Shown: positions 10,437 through 23,120 of the stretch, piece by piece
How positions within the stretch are numbered: the first letter of the stretch is position 1
Layout: each line of letters starts with the position of its first letter
Origin: Pseudeuparius sepicola
Lineage: Eukaryota; Arthropoda; Insecta; Coleoptera; Anthribidae
Direction: 5' to 3'
Assembly: GCA_963920635.1 (NCBI GenBank)
Contig: OY987305.1
Span: forward strand, 24,266,876 to 24,330,875
DNA length: 64,000 nt
The notes under the pieces: generated by a model
What the model saw: the letters and a program-made list of their open reading frames with translations, nothing else
Database searches by the model: none
Told to the model about the DNA's origin: nothing
Made by a program: the position numbers and the translations under genes

Positions 10437-13400
10437 TTCTGCACTTACTAACATCATACTAACCTTGTTTAATGCCGATTGATGAATGTGAAGTTATGTA
10501 ATAACAAAGTGACGGTGCTTGTTAGCAAATTTGTTTCCTCATTTTGTTATTAATGTTATCGTTGGACCCAAATTTTATAATTGTATATTTTTTACAATAA
10601 TTTTTTATTGATTCTAAGGCCAATGGAACATATAAAAGGTCAGAAATTAACGTTAACAACAAATGTCTACATTTTAAAAATTACAATAAATTTACTATAA
10701 AAGTACAAACGCATTTTGTATTGGTGAATTCAAAAATTAAGTACCTCCTTAGGTGCAATTTAAATTTGTGAAGTATACAGTAGTGCACTTTAATAGAAAC
10801 TCTACCATAGCAGTAATCATAACTATAAACAATATCGGCATATTCTGGTTATTAAATTTGAAAAGCATCAGCACTTTGTTTTGATCAAGGCTAAGGTAAT
10901 TAATGTTAAGTGCTGTTTCTTCCTCCAAAAGTAAAGCTGTTAAAAACTTGCAGCTTAAAATTTGAAAAGTTTATACAACAAAATTATGCATTTTTGGCCA
11001 AACTCCAAGATCCCATTTTTCTTTAGAAGAGAAAAGTCTAAAAAATATTTAATTATGTGTTACTTTATAATATGAAAACTAATATTATTTTGACATTTTC
11101 TATATATTCTGGAAGTTTTATAAGAATTGGACCACTCTCTATACGCTACGATGGTTTTTTGGGAGCTGTCAGTCAAGTGCTGTCAACTTGCATAGAAAGT
11201 TGACAAATAAAATCGTGCGTCATATGACTCTTTTTCGTTCAACTTAGTCAAGTGAGTCGTTCAGACCTAGTCGTTCATTTTAACGTTTTTGCGTCGTTTG
11301 TTTACCTCGTAGGCGCTCACCACTTCACTAGTACATAATGGACTTTTGAACGAACTATTTGGTAGACGGAGTCGTTCGTTCAGCGCTCACTTAACTGAGT
11401 CGTTCATTTCGAAAGACTCGTTCACGGACGCTTTTTGGTGTAGGTAACCCCTAGTAAAGGGATCTCGATATAGAGTCTCTATGAGGTTTTTATTCTTAAA
11501 GCTTGGTGATTGAGACTCCAGTATGCCCGCAGTTCCACTCTTTCCTTTGTCACATATGAACTTGGGTCAAAATGATATTTTAATTCGTTTCGTAAACTAA
11601 TCAACCTATAATCTGCTTTTTTATACGTGAGAAAGGTTATAACTTTTATTTTTTTACAGGCATTAAATAAATGCCTCTTTATTTCTTTAATTCCCACATC
11701 CAATGCAAAAGCAAATAAAACTAAAACATCAACTGATGCGCATTGGGTTTGCAACCCGCAACCCTGCGCACAGCGCACATGAAGCAAAAATGCTAACACT
11801 ACACCAACACGACATATAAACGAAAGAGTCTGCATTCGTCAAACACGCAGCCGAGACTAATTTTTCCGCCCATATAGAGATGTTCACAAAAAATTATTTC
11901 TGTTTAAACACCATAAAACGGCTGTCAATAGTAGCCTCCAAATTAAATCTTTGAAATACAAGAAAATCAAACAATACTTTCCGTTGATAAAAATATAGGG
12001 AGAAGCGGTTTAATTCACGAAACGCTCTCTTGGCGTAGAAACTTGCCTAACTATCTTAGCAGTTTTACTCAGATCGAACATCAGACACTGACCATGAAAC
12101 TATGTAATTATGTACCTATCTAGTTTAATGAAGCTTCTCTGATAAATATTTCGGAAACGGTTGGAGATAAATTGGTCAAATTATATATCGTTGGAATCAG
12201 AATTTAAAAAGGAATCCTATAAGTTAAATGGAATGTGTAAGTTGTGAAATAGAGAAAATCACTTTCATTTCGGCTATAACCAAAAGTTATTGCAAAAAAC
12301 TAAATATTGAGGAATATTTACGCAAAGGTTTTCTAATGGTTTTGTAGGTATTTTTTTTTCTTATTTTGCAAAAAAGTTTTTTTGCGATAACTTTCTTACC
12401 AACCCCCGTATACAATACCCGAGTACACCATCGAAGTCCCCTTAATTTTTACTAGAATGTCATTTTTTGAATGACGAATTTATATTAACCTGTCTCCCCG
12501 TAACACACTTTTTCCGCTTGGATGGGCCACCTACTTCAAATGTTTATTTTTCTTATGCCAATAAAATTACTATTTTATATACATATTTGTGCATTTACTG
12601 CGTGAATCCAATCTGTAATTACTTAGACGTCGATATTTCGAAAACTTTGTAGTGTATTTAGTTATTAAACGAAAATTTATTGTTGTGGTGAAACTGAATA
12701 TTATGTGTGTGTAAATAGTGTGTAAATATAGTAAAAAAATTGAGCTTCAAGCCCCTTTGTTAAATACATAGCCTAACAATTTATTATAATTACCTGTAAA
12801 ATTTATCTGCAAAGTGCATTGCAACTGCATAATCCGTTTGTTTACACATAATCTAATAAGCGTGGCATATTGGTAGTAAATTATAGTTTATAACTCTGCC
12901 GATTATGAGTTACATGGAAAACTGCTTTATAAATATCGAGAAACTTTTAAAAAATAAGCACAATCAAACAGGTAGATACAAATGACAAATTTGATATTTT
13001 TTTAGGTTGATTATTAATACAAGGCGATGCACATTAGAGTGGTACACCTACACAATATACAGGGTGATTTATTAATAACTACATTAATTTTTACAGTGGG
13101 TAGGGAAAAATACCCTGAACGTGAAATCGCAATTAAAAAATTTCAACTTTTTTTTAAAGCCGGAATTAATTTTTTTCTAAACCTCATTTTTACCTGTTTG
13201 GCCCCCTATTTTCGACTGCCACTGACTTGATTCCATCGTGTATGAGGCATCGGACGACGCTTGCCGTCATGGGCGTTAGCTCTGTTGCCAGATGTACGAA
13301 ACTTTCACAAATTTAAAGGAATGTTTTCAGTACAAGATTATTTGTATTGTGGCGAATGTTCTGCAAAGTGCATGCGAAAATTATGGACAAATGTTCCTCC

Positions 13401-13890
13401 AGCGAGGAAAATAAATTAAGTACTGCTTACGTGACCTTTTGATTTTTGGATGCTTTAACTAGGGGGCATACATGTACATAATTTCGTGGACCTAGACACC
13501 ACCGAGGACGATATTTTTCTTGATAGAACAAACTTCATTCACTTTCACATGGCACACTAATTTTTCCGCTCACTGCTTCAGTGATAATCCTTTTTACTGC
13601 ACCGAGACGCTCTTAGAGATGTGTTCTGTGGGTGTTCCTCTTCCTCTGAAATAAGAACGTCAGCATTAGCCAACATATCTGTGGTCTGGTTGCTTAAACT
13701 TACCGTACTTTCCGCTTAGATCGTATCCTTCTCATAGTTAGGGACTCATACCTATTTGAAATAGAATCGAAATTTTTGAAACAGATTCATTATTTTCCAA
13801 TCACTGTTTGTTGATACTGTGTACCACGTGCGTCTCGTCCTTGTCGTTGTGATGGCAAAAATAGCGGTAAAATTTCCTCACCCCACGGTA
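10437..13890. other. No gene recognised; AT-rich with scattered repeat pieces
   Basis: A run of GAGTCGTTCA-like repeats lies at 11240-11430. ATATACAGGGTGATTTATTA at about 13056 is a fold-back-type terminus without a visible partner. An open frame of 118 codons on the minus strand (11479-11835) starts with a hydrophobic stretch but has no recognisable family and is probably fortuitous. Confidence 0.45.
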
Positions 13891-13897
13891 TACGCAG

Positions 13898-15300
13898 CCC
13901 CCGTTTTTTACTGTGGCTACCCCTCCTATTTTCGAAGTCCGTGAACGCGAATCTGACCTTAGTTTTTTTGTCGGACGTAGTTTCCGAGAAAATGAATTTT
14001 CAAATGTGCTTTCCACATCTCACTTTTCCCAGCGATATTTGTGGTTATAGTCGGGATGGAATTTTTATTGTACGCAGCTCAAACTGATCACCATACTATT
14101 TTGCACCTTTTTCAACATCGACACTTCGCGAAAACCCGCAGAAAAATAGGAAATGTCAAAGATTTATGCATTGTTTTCAAGGCGGTTGCCCTGTCCGCTA
14201 TTATTTGTGTTTGACGCCTGACGTTAGTGACGTTCGAGTGGAAGGAGCCAGTTTAAAGTACCACCGATATTAAAAAAAGGAAACTGGAGCGCTTGTTTTC
14301 AAAATCTGCACAAGGGAATTTGGCATGATAGAGATAGAGGTCCACAATCTAACATACCTAATGTTGGTAAATGCTCTTAAAAATACCGTAAATGGTCTCC
14401 AAATTAAACCTGTGAAATACACAAAAGAATCATGACCTTGCTTTAAACTATGCATTGCGGCGATAGTTACAAGAAGAAACATTAAGAAAGATTTAAGTAG
14501 ATATGCCGTGTTTACGTAGGCTATTTTTGCAAGACATTCGGCGCGCGCATAGATTAAAGAAGGGTCATGATTCTTTTTTGTATTTCGCAGATTTAATTTG
14601 AAGACTATTTACGGCCTTTTTAAGACTATTTACCAATATTATGTTAGATTGTGGACCTCTATCAACACCAATTTAAATAATGTTATTGACAAATCTGGGA
14701 TTACAAAGTTGAATGTTTAAATTTTCATTTCATTCACATTTTTATTTTTCTTCAAAATACGCACTTAAAAGCAAGAGGTACTTCTTTAAAAAAGGAAGGG
14801 TAACTTTTCATTACGTAAAATATTGAATGCCAAATTATCTCGTGCGGGCTTTGAGAACAAGTGCTCCAGTTTACTTCCCTTAATATCGGTATGGTACTTT
14901 AAATCAGCGCCACTCAAACGTCAGGCGTCAAACAGAAAATAGCGCAATAGCGGACAGCGGACAGGGCCAAGAACGGTAGACGCACACCGTTCTTGGACAG
15001 GGCAATCGCCCGGAAAACAATGCATAAATCTTGGGTATTTTCTGTTTCCCGCGGGTTTTCTCGAAATGTCGATGTTGCAAGAGGTGCAAAATAGTATGGT
15101 AATTAGTTTGAGTTGCGTACAGTATAAATTCACCCCGATAATAACCACAAATATCGCCGTAAAAAGTGAGGCGTCAAAAGCAAATTTGAAAATTCATTTT
15201 CTCGGAAACTACGTCCGAGCACTAAAAACTAAGGCCAGATTCGTGTTCAGGAACCTCGAAAATAGGGGGTAGCCAAATTTAAAAAAAAAAACAGGGACTG
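13898..15300. mobile_element. 1.4-kb fold-back element
   Basis: Most of the element is an imperfect inverted repeat. GTGGCTACCCCTCCTATTTTCG (first 20 nt at 13911) pairs with the complement at 15256-15276. TTTGACGCCTGACGTTAGTG at ~14211 pairs with ~14915-14935, and TTAGATTGTGGACCTCTATC pairs with the inverted copy near 14330. The centre is near 14500-14590. Arms of ~650 bp have diverged by roughly 10-15%. No transposase is present and no target duplication could be fixed. Confidence 0.75.
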
Positions 15301-15774
15301 AGAGAACACAGTGGGGAACTTTTTCCAAAATTGTTTTAGAGCTCTTGTTTCGTACACTGAAATGTGTAGTGATATATTTATATATAAATATGTAAGATTG
15401 ATGAGTGTAAATGTATTTACAAGAAAAAGTGATAATGGGCACACTCACTCAAAGTTAGAAAAAATAAAAGACAGTAACCGCATAAACGTGTTTCATGCCA
15501 TTTTGGCAATCATCAGTACCGTGTAACATCAACCAAATCAAAAGGATAGGAATGATTTGGGAAGCAGCAAATGAAGTCCAGGCAGGAGCCAACAGCACAT
15601 TTGCGGCTTAAGTCAGCACATCCCAAATTCGGGGCTTGTACTAACATCGCCAATGAGGCTGCTAAAGCGAACACGTATATCTATATGGCTATCAGTACTC
15701 TATTTAGATGTCTGATCCCTACGCTTTTAAAGAAAACAAAACTGTGTCTCAATGCCCCCCTCCCCCGCACAAGC

Positions 15775-15855
15775 ATGTGGTTGCTTCTGGGGTACTCCTA
15801 GTTTGGAGTATTGTGAGGGTGAGAATTATTATTATTATTGTTATTATATGCGCTA
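15775..15855 (+). repeat. 3' tail of the dispersed retroposon also seen at 2584-2665
   Basis: TACTCC-TAGTTT-GGAGTA hairpin, then TTGTGAGGGTGAG and an ATT repeat. Same hairpin-spacer-microsatellite order as the minus-strand copy near 2.6 kb. Confidence 0.5.
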
Positions 15856-15959
15856 ATATGCTGCTCCACACGCTGATTTTCTGGGGCTGCGTGCCCTGCA
15901 TTGCCTTGCGTGGGCTGGGCGGTCTGTGTTTCAATGTGCGACTTGCCTAAATATTATGT

Positions 15960-16980
15960 TTTGAAAACTAACAATGGCTCCGAATATCACAAACTATCCA
16001 AAATTTTGCATGTATTTTATACACGGAAAAAATAAATCTGATTAAGCAAGATTTCAAAGTGTTTGTAAATATTTCCAATTTTACTGTCTATGCTATTATG
16101 CCCTGAAAGTAATTTAATACTGAATTGGATATAATTATTTACCTTCACCAAATCCAAATTGTCGCTATATCCTTCTGATAAATTCCCAGGTTTGGAGCTA
16201 AATTATCCCAAAATCCGTTTTTGCATGTGACATGATTTTATCGTTCTGGGGGTTTAGTCGTCGTTTAGAACTAAATCGGGCTTTATTGTTTAAACCCCAG
16301 CCAATTCCATTTCGATTTTATAAGGTAAAGAGGGAGTTCTGAATGCTATCGTTAAATCGCATTCCTGTTTGGGGGTTGTGACGTGCGTAGGTACTGGATT
16401 GGAGCCCCTATTTGCAATACATAGGTATAGACTAATATAATATAGCTAAAAAAATGACATATATAAATATGTAAAATTATTTTTCACTTTAGTTTTTATT
16501 TAAGAATATTCACAAAGACTTGAATTTGGAAATTGTTGAAAAAGCAACAATGATAATGGAGTGTCTAAAGTTTGAGTAGTAGTGACGATGAATTGAATTG
16601 GTCTAAGTGTCGATTTGGGTGCTGAGTAAGAAAAACGTCAGAAACTCGCGATTTTCTAGAGTTGAAGTTTGCAGAAATTTAAGAAGCGTGAAAACATATT
16701 TGTTTAAGACGTAGTTTAAGTGATTATTTGGCGTGGTATTTTCTAATGTAACAATTATTGCTTTCTTTCCCGTTATTGAAAAAGATGATGCCATGCATAG
16801 GCGCATAGACTTCTCAAAATTTGGCTGGGTGCCCAAGGTATAACCCCCCCAAAATATATTAGAAAAACAATTTTTTATTTATAAATATAAAACAAAAGTA
16901 CATAACAAAAAACGAACAGTTATCACCCTGATGATTAAAACAACAAAACATACATTGAATGAAATTAAATAAAGGTATTT
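15960..16980. other. No gene recognised
   Basis: AT-rich DNA. CATAGGCGC...TTTGGCTGGGTGC at 16796-16832 resembles, inverted, the sequence at 20085-20150; see the rejected list for why I do not join them into one element. Confidence 0.4.
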
Positions 16981-16987
16981 CTATAAG

Positions 16988-17137
16988 AAAGGCCTCGTTT
17001 TAAAATTCAGCGGACTCCCATCCCGATGAATCAGCTGGATATCTGTCTCTTACTTCCTCCAAAGGGAAACAAATGAGAGGGAGATATCAGCTGATTCATC
17101 CGGATGAGAGTCGGCTGAATTTTAAGACGCGGTCTTT
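16988..17137. mobile_element. 150-bp palindromic MITE
   Basis: Nearly the whole element is one hairpin. The left arm AAAGGCCTCGTTTTAAAATT (16988 on) and right arm ending GCGGTCTTT (17137) share CTCATCC.GATGAATCAGCTG and flanking bases at ~85-90% identity, leaving a loop of only about 20 nt. No coding content. Confidence 0.75.
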
Positions 17138-17139
17138 AA

Positions 17140-18310
17140 ACAAAAACAAAAAACAAAAGAAAAACAAAAAACGACTAGTTAGCTAACTTTGCGTAAATAA
17201 CGCAAAAGTGCTTAGTCTTAAGGACGATTTTCTTATAAACTCATCACATAACTCATCCAGGCAACTCAAGGAAAGCTACCGGCTACCGCTGTGGCGCTGT
17301 ACTCTACAACCAAGAACCAAGAGTCACCAGCGTAAAGCCGGGGGAAAACTGATGGGCCCCGATTGGTCAATCAGCCGTAAAACATTTGACAAGGCGGCAC
17401 GAGATTTACGACAGATGGCAGAGCCACAGCAGACTCTAGGAAAGCCCTGAAGTTGAGAAAGCTGGCAACATGGCTTGCGGGTCTGCGCGGCTTGGCCTGT
17501 CATTCCCTGTCGGTTGATTTTACAAGAAATTTACCAGAATTAATTTGTGTAGTGCGGGTAGTGCTATCGTCGCCAGGTTGCTAGACGGCAGTGTGTCTAA
17601 ATTTGTTTTGTTTGTGAAAAAATTAAACATTTCTCTAAAAGTTCGGAGTTAAGAATCGTTCCTTTACAATTTCAAGCCTCAAGGTGCCTGATAGAACCGT
17701 CGAGGGAAGCTAGAACTTTGTTATATACCTGGCTAGAAGTCAAATCGTAATAATAACTTGAAGTAGCTAGGTTTTCTTTGCTTGACGACAAGCGGCCAAC
17801 TTGTATTCGTTTTGGGCTTTCAAAAGGATGAAAATTTAAGAATAAAATGATTAAGAACCAATTGCATAGACAAACTAAAGTACCCTTTAAATTAAAGGAG
17901 CTTTCAAACAATCCAACCATTGTTTAGTATTGTTGCAAAAGTTTCTTTACCTAATGTTAAAGTCAAAAGATAATTTAGTTGAATGTATATTATGAAATTG
18001 ACCCTAACTGCCATTTTATCAGAAGAGATTACTCTCCTTCACAACATGCTGTTCTTTGTTCGCTTGTTTGTATTTTATGAAAATTTAACCATAAGGGAAG
18101 ATAGGTAATCATCATTTGCCTGATGGCGCATTTTTCGAAAAATTCTCACAAACATTCGACTTACAACAAAATGTACCAAATTTACCATATTATTTGTCGA
18201 AAATGTACCTATCCACACCAGGAATCGTACTTATTATAAATATTTTCTTCTGTGTATACTTTATTAGTAGTTGTTATACTGTTTTTATTGTATGTTAAAC
18301 AAACGTACCT
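17140..18310. other. No gene recognised; GC-richer block 17260-17600
   Basis: The block 17260-17600 is clearly richer in G+C than its surroundings and could be a leader or promoter of a decayed element or a host 5' exon. I see no convincing frame or splice-bounded exon. Confidence 0.35.
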
Positions 18311-18502
18311 ATTTAATTTTTAATTGGGTTTTTCGCCACCAAACCGATTGAAAGACAACTTTTTCAAGTTGCCTCGAAAATTCATAAATTCTTGACACTG
18401 AATGAACGAAACTTTAAACGTGTAACTCAAAAAAATAACTTCAACAAATTTGTTTTCTAAGCTTTCGGAGAATAAATCTTCCTCCTTTCTCAAAGATCAT
18501 GT
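18311..18502. repeat. Inverted copy of the Penelope-like element coding segment (left arm)
   Basis: 192 bp that are the inverted complement of 19398-19588, at about 93% identity, running from ATTTAATTTTTAATTGGG to CTCAAAGATCATGT. The right copy reads as reverse-transcriptase coding sequence. This copy sits on the 3' side of the same element, an arrangement seen in Penelope-like elements with inverted terminal segments. Confidence 0.8.
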
Positions 18503-18605
18503 CACGTCAAAGTGAAGTGACAGATTAATAAATTTCAGGTTAAAATGTCGTGACAACAGAAACAATAGCCTAGCCACCTGCCCGATATTGTACCCTGTGT
18601 TTTAT

Positions 18606-19450
18606 CTAATTATCTATACTAACTTCTTTTTGAATAAGTGGCAATAATATTTTACTGAATTCCACTGAACATTGAGCAACACAGTTGCCCGTATTTCCTA
18701 GAATAAATGCAGATTCTTTAATTTTTCGTCTATTTCCTACTTCTTCTTTGAGAATTGGTTTGGACCTATCCCACAGTATCCTATGATTGTTATTAAAAGA
18801 ATATTCACATATTTTTGACTTCGAACTTTGATTTTGCCTGATATAATTTTTATGTTCTTTTAAACGAACGTTAAATGGCCTACAAGTCTCCCCAACATAG
18901 AACTTTCCACATTCACAAGGAATTTTATAAATGCAATTTTTTGAACTTTGTACCTCATTAAATGGTTTCGTTTTAACTAGCATCGACCTTAAAGTATTTT
19001 TGGTTTTAAATACTGTTCTGACATTAAAACGATTGTCAATGCGTTTTAGATTATCTGATAGTCCAGGAATATAAGGAATTATTAAATTTACTGGTCGGTC
19101 CACCAGATTTATTTCTCTAATTCTATTATCATTGTTATTTTGTTGGCAATCCTGAAAAACTTGCTCAACAAATTCAGTAGGATAACTATATTCTTCTCAA
19201 GAACATGTTTTATATGTTTAATTTCCTCCTCAAATTTTGTGTTATTAGAACAAATCGTTCTAGCCCTGTTATACAAACTTTTAATTACTCCTTTTTTAAC
19301 ACTAATATGATGATTGGAGTTGAAATGGAGATATCTATTAGTATGTGTTGGTTCTTTATAGACACTAGTTTCTATACTATCTGATTTCAGTATAGAAACA
19401 TGATCTTTGAGAAAGGAGGAAGATTTATTCTCCGAAAGGTCAGAAAACAA
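18606..19450 (-). pseudogene. Penelope-like element: end of RT plus GIY-YIG endonuclease, frameshifted
   Basis: The upstream frame (from 19450) contains KEPTHTNRYLHFNSNHH, the conserved thumb-region stretch of Penelope-like reverse transcriptases. Near 19196 the reading frame breaks. The next frame runs on to 18606 and carries a GIY-YIG endonuclease: CIYKIPCECGKFYVGET, then an Arg followed by KEHK. In this family the endonuclease nicks the target for reverse transcription. The palm with its catalytic aspartates and the whole N-terminal half are missing, so this is a 5'-truncated copy, as is usual for such elements. An inverted copy of part of the RT segment lies downstream at 18311-18502. I count one frameshift and otherwise long open frames, suggesting a fairly young relic. 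Confidence 0.85.
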
Positions 19451-19588
19451 ATTTGTTGAAGTTATTTTTTGAGTTACACGTTTAAAGTTTCGTTCATTCA
19501 GTGTTAAGAATTTATGAATTTTCGAGACAACTTGAAAAAGTTGTATTTCAATCAGTTTGGTGGCGAAAAACCCAATTAAAAATTAAAT
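19398..19588. repeat. Right arm of the Penelope-associated inverted repeat
   Basis: Inverted counterpart of 18311-18502. It overlaps the start of the visible RT frame and extends to TTAAAAATTAAAT at 19588, where the element boundary probably lies. Confidence 0.8.
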
Positions 19589-19599
19589 GGATCTGTTTG

Positions 19600-21110
19600 C
19601 GCCACAAATAAATTTTAGAAAATATCTAAAACGTACCTGCGTACCCAATTATTAAAACAAAGTTCACAAATGTATCTAATTATAATTAAAAAAGGGTTGA
19701 ACATTTATCAGAAAAGATAAACTAAGCCAAAATGCAGACTGCTCTATATATTGCATAGACCCATTGAACCGTCCCGCTGCGGCGTTGCCACAATGACACG
19801 TTCGCACAGGGCTTGTAAGCTTGAGAAGGTTGTGGCAGAGCACAGAGAGGGTATACGACGCGACTACGACGACCGACGTGGGACGTGGTCTCAACTGAAC
19901 CTCCCGCTCTTGCGCTCATCGCATCGCGGCTATCAGATCATTACGTCATGTCGTCATACCAAATAACATTGCGAGAACCAACGTTGTTAGCGAGTTTTAC
20001 ACTTAGCAATTTTAGTTTAGTTTAGTTGTCACCTTGTCGCCTTTGCTTGAGCTTCCAACAACTGGCGAAACTTTTGGCTGGGTTCTCCGCACCCAGCCAA
20101 ATTTTTGGCCGGGTGCTCGGGCCCCGGAGCACCCGCGGAGTCGGCGCCTATGAGTCGCCGTGTAGCAGCTTTTTATAAAGTATACAATAAAAGTATAACA
20201 AAATATGAGATATACAATAACTATAATATAAAATAGAACAATATAAGGTTAGGTAAGTAAGATAACATATGGGGTGTAACGGGTAACGCCCCAACCCCCG
20301 GCCCCCTCAGGTACCGAAGAAAGGAGGTTCTAATTGGAAAATGATCGTCTAGTTTAATTGGTTAAGACCTTGGTCTACGTTGTGTTTTGTTTATTTGTAA
20401 CCGTGGTAATTTTAAAGTATTGATTGTATATTTCTTGACCAAACTTGACGAGGCTGCAACAATAAAATTCTTTTTGACCTAGTTTCCACTGTCACCTGTT
20501 CTAGAAGTTAGGAAGAATTGTAAATAAGGCAACGCTTTGTTGGTTGCATAATTAATTGGGTTGTTTTATTAATTTATTCTTCTCTCTCTGAAGATCAAGT
20601 GTTTTATTGATTTACCACAAAGTACATGCAGGTAAGCGCCAGATCTTACGAGAGTTATACCTCGGCGAATGCATCGCCGATTAGCACAGGCGGTATCTGG
20701 ATTATATACCTGTTTTGAACAGGTTTTCTTTGCAGGGCCAGGCAATAATATTATGAATAAGTAGGGAGAATAGAGGCATCGCGCGGCGTTCAGGGCGGGG
20801 TCAATTCCCGATGCGAGTAAAGTACCTAGTACGGGGAGGCCATTACTTTGAAACTAATTCTTTTGGGTATTATCGCCTGGGTTTGGCATAAAATAAAACA
20901 CAATTCTGAGAAAACAACAGAAAGAGAAACTCTACAAATAAAAAGATAACCCTAAAAATAAAAAAAAATAAAATTATTATCCTAGGAGAGGCTCAAAGAT
21001 ACCCCCCTCCCTCCTTGGGCCTCTCAAAAACCCAACATGTCGTAGATTCTCTACGAATATCAGTTAAGGTTGCAGGCGAAATGTTGCGACATAGGTAAAT
21101 TTATTATTTT
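19600..21110. other. No gene recognised; GC-rich block 19750-20155
   Basis: 19750-20155 is GC-rich and ends in an inverted motif (GGGTGCTCGG..CCGGAGCACCC) beside GCGCCTATG, a typical look for the end of a hAT-like MITE. The remainder is AT-rich. No coding frame is convincing. Confidence 0.4.
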
Positions 21111-21117
21111 ATATGGG

Positions 21118-21897
21118 CGCTAGGTCAGGAGATCGCGCTGGCCAATTAGGGCCTAATTGCGCCTCTAGTGGAAATAAGTTGTTTAGGAAATGTGGTGTTT
21201 AAACAATCCTGAACGATCCGGGCATTATGTGCCTGACAACCATCCTGCTGGAACCATACACCTCTTAAATCGACATTACGAGCAGTAATAGCGGGAATAA
21301 TCTGATTTTGTAAAAGTTGGACGTATTTTTTGGCCCTTAGGCTACCTTCAATGAAGAAGAGGCCTATAATATGGTTTCCAAAAATATCAGTCCAAACATT
21401 TACTTTTCTTAGGTACTGCGTTCGTCGTGGGATATACCTATCTACTTAAATGTTTGTTTTTCTTAGATCAATAACGAACGATTTGGTGATTGTGATGGCC
21501 ATATGAAGTGAAAATCTTGCCTCGTCCGTAAATACAACGTGTTCCAGAAAATGATAGTTTTCATCACATTTGGTTCTCATGGCTTCACAAAATTCCAGTC
21601 GCCGAAAATTGTCATCTGGAAAAATTTCTTGGGTTTCTTGTACCCTGAAATACTTGTACCGATTTCTTTTCAATATCGCCCTCATGTACTACTACTCGGA
21701 ATGTCGACTCTCTCTGCAGAAATAGCAGGCCGATTTCGGGTTTCGACGTCGGAACTACATTTTCTGCAGCCAGATACACACCCGATTTCTTCAAAACGGT
21801 GAAATGTGCGCAATATCGTACTACAGTCCGGTATTGGTCTATCCGGGAAGGTAAACACGAAGCGCCCAACAACTTCATCGGCACTTTGTGACATGTA
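21118..21897 (-). pseudogene. Decayed Tc1/mariner-like transposase (insect DDE family with N-terminal helix-turn-helix)
   Basis: Pieces of one transposase appear in order on the minus strand in different frames. From the upstream end they are: a helix-turn-helix-like segment with FVFTFPDRPIPDC and ILRTFHRFEEIG; FCEAMRTKCDENYHFLEHVVFTDEARF with the first catalytic Asp; then VNVWTDIFGNHIIG, LFFIEGSLRAKKYVQLLQ and the second Asp in WFQQDGCQAHNAR; finally QLISTRGAIRP with a stop, just before the expected third catalytic region near 21120. In intact relatives the fragments form a ~330-residue enzyme that cuts and pastes at TA. Multiple frameshifts, a missing segment between ARFSLH and the VNVW block, and stops make it inactive. 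Confidence 0.8.
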
Positions 21898-21999
21898 GTA
21901 CCATTTTACAACGGCTATTTAGTCTTTCGTTGTCATATTACATGCATTTTCTCACAAAAATGTTTTAATAATGTACTCTTCAGGCAAGCTACACAAATA

Positions 22000-22845
22000 G
22001 AGAAAGGTGCCGAATCTCGGCCGGTGTTCCCAGGTCACAGGGACCTTTTTATTGCCATCTTTCGTGACGAGGATATCCCACTGTTCACAGGGGTTATCCT
22101 CGCTTCCGGAAACACCTGACGGGGCTCAGGTGTGTGCACGGACGGGGGGGGGATGGAACCCGCACTGACACACTGGCAGCGAAAGAAGACCTGATAATAG
22201 TTTGTTTAGTCGACGAGAACCACAGTCACGTATTAGCATACAAGTAAAAGATAATAAAATGTTTTCCCTCCAAAACCCTTTTTCTATAAGAGGCCACTCG
22301 ACCATATATTAAAAGTGCCGGGACCAGAGAAAATAGGAGCATAAAAGAAAATATGGACATTTATGATTTATACTCACCCAGCTCCTCCCGATCCATGGTC
22401 TCGCGTGGACACTCGCCACTACACCGCGGATTCGGTCCGACTTCATCGTGGTACGCTCACTCACGCGAATTGATACGCGATGATTCTTTGTAGCGTTCCA
22501 CCAAGGCCAATACTTTTAAAGAAAAAAAACTAGTGAAGTGGAATATAGATGCAAAACCGCTTTTGAAGTTATCCAGCCAGCACTCTCCCGAAAGAGTTGC
22601 ACAGATGCAGGCGTGAATTTAAATATTGCTGCCAAAACTCGCCAGCAGGAGTTGCATAGATGCAGAATATTGTAACGAAAAATGCCTCTAAAGTTGTTAT
22701 ATCAGCTTTCAATGAACATGTCTGCACTGTTTTCTAACCTACTCAAAGATTTAGCAGATAAATTTTAAGTTTGGGTATTCTACTTACAGTTTTATAATTT
22801 TTATGATTAATGTAGAGGCATTTCCCATCGCATCTTTGTTGGCCT
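22000..22845. other. No gene recognised
   Basis: A repeat-like GC block lies at 22015-22170. Two diverged blocks CAGCACTCTCCCGAAAGAG..GCA.AGATGCAG (22573-22606) and CCAGCAGGAGTTGCATAGATG (first 20 nt at 22643) recur, and again near 23435-23465. No reading frame of interest. Confidence 0.4.
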
Positions 22846-22847
22846 AA

Positions 22848-23092
22848 GGCCCCCAGGCAAAGTTTACAGAATAAAATAGCAGTTGGGTCACTCGAGCCGG
22901 CGGCCGACATCAAAGGCAGCGCCGCGCAGGTGTTTCGCAGCCAGTTCCTGGCGAGCTATTGCATGGTATATGCCGGGTATATACGGAGCAAAAAGTCGAC
23001 GTCGGCGACTCTCTTTGATGTCTAATTTGTAAAGGAGCCGCGCCGAGTGACCCAACTTATATTTTATTCTGTAAACTTTGCTACAGGGCCCC
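22848..23092. mobile_element. 245-bp fold-back MITE
   Basis: Terminal inverted repeats share AAAGTTTACAGAATAAAATA, then (AT)AAGTTGGGTCACTCG with one or two mismatches, and outer GGCCC-type ends. The right end reads CAGGGCCCC (23084-23092) and the left GGCCCCCAGG (22848). The interior is GC-rich (CGCCGCGCAGG etc.) and contains no gene. No target duplication could be fixed. Confidence 0.75.
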
Positions 23093-23120
23093 ATTTCCTT
23101 TTATTTTCCATTGTTTTCTC

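Noticed and set aside
11479..11835. 118-codon minus-strand frame with a hydrophobic start as a secreted protein
   Set aside because: No family resemblance, no splice context, and composition that changes along its length; probably chance in repeat DNA.
16796..20151. One 3.3-kb hAT-like element bounded by CATAGGCGC..GGCTGGGTGC and its inverse
   Set aside because: The end motifs are similar, but no 8-bp flanking duplication matches and the interior includes unrelated repeats. Kept only as separate fragments.
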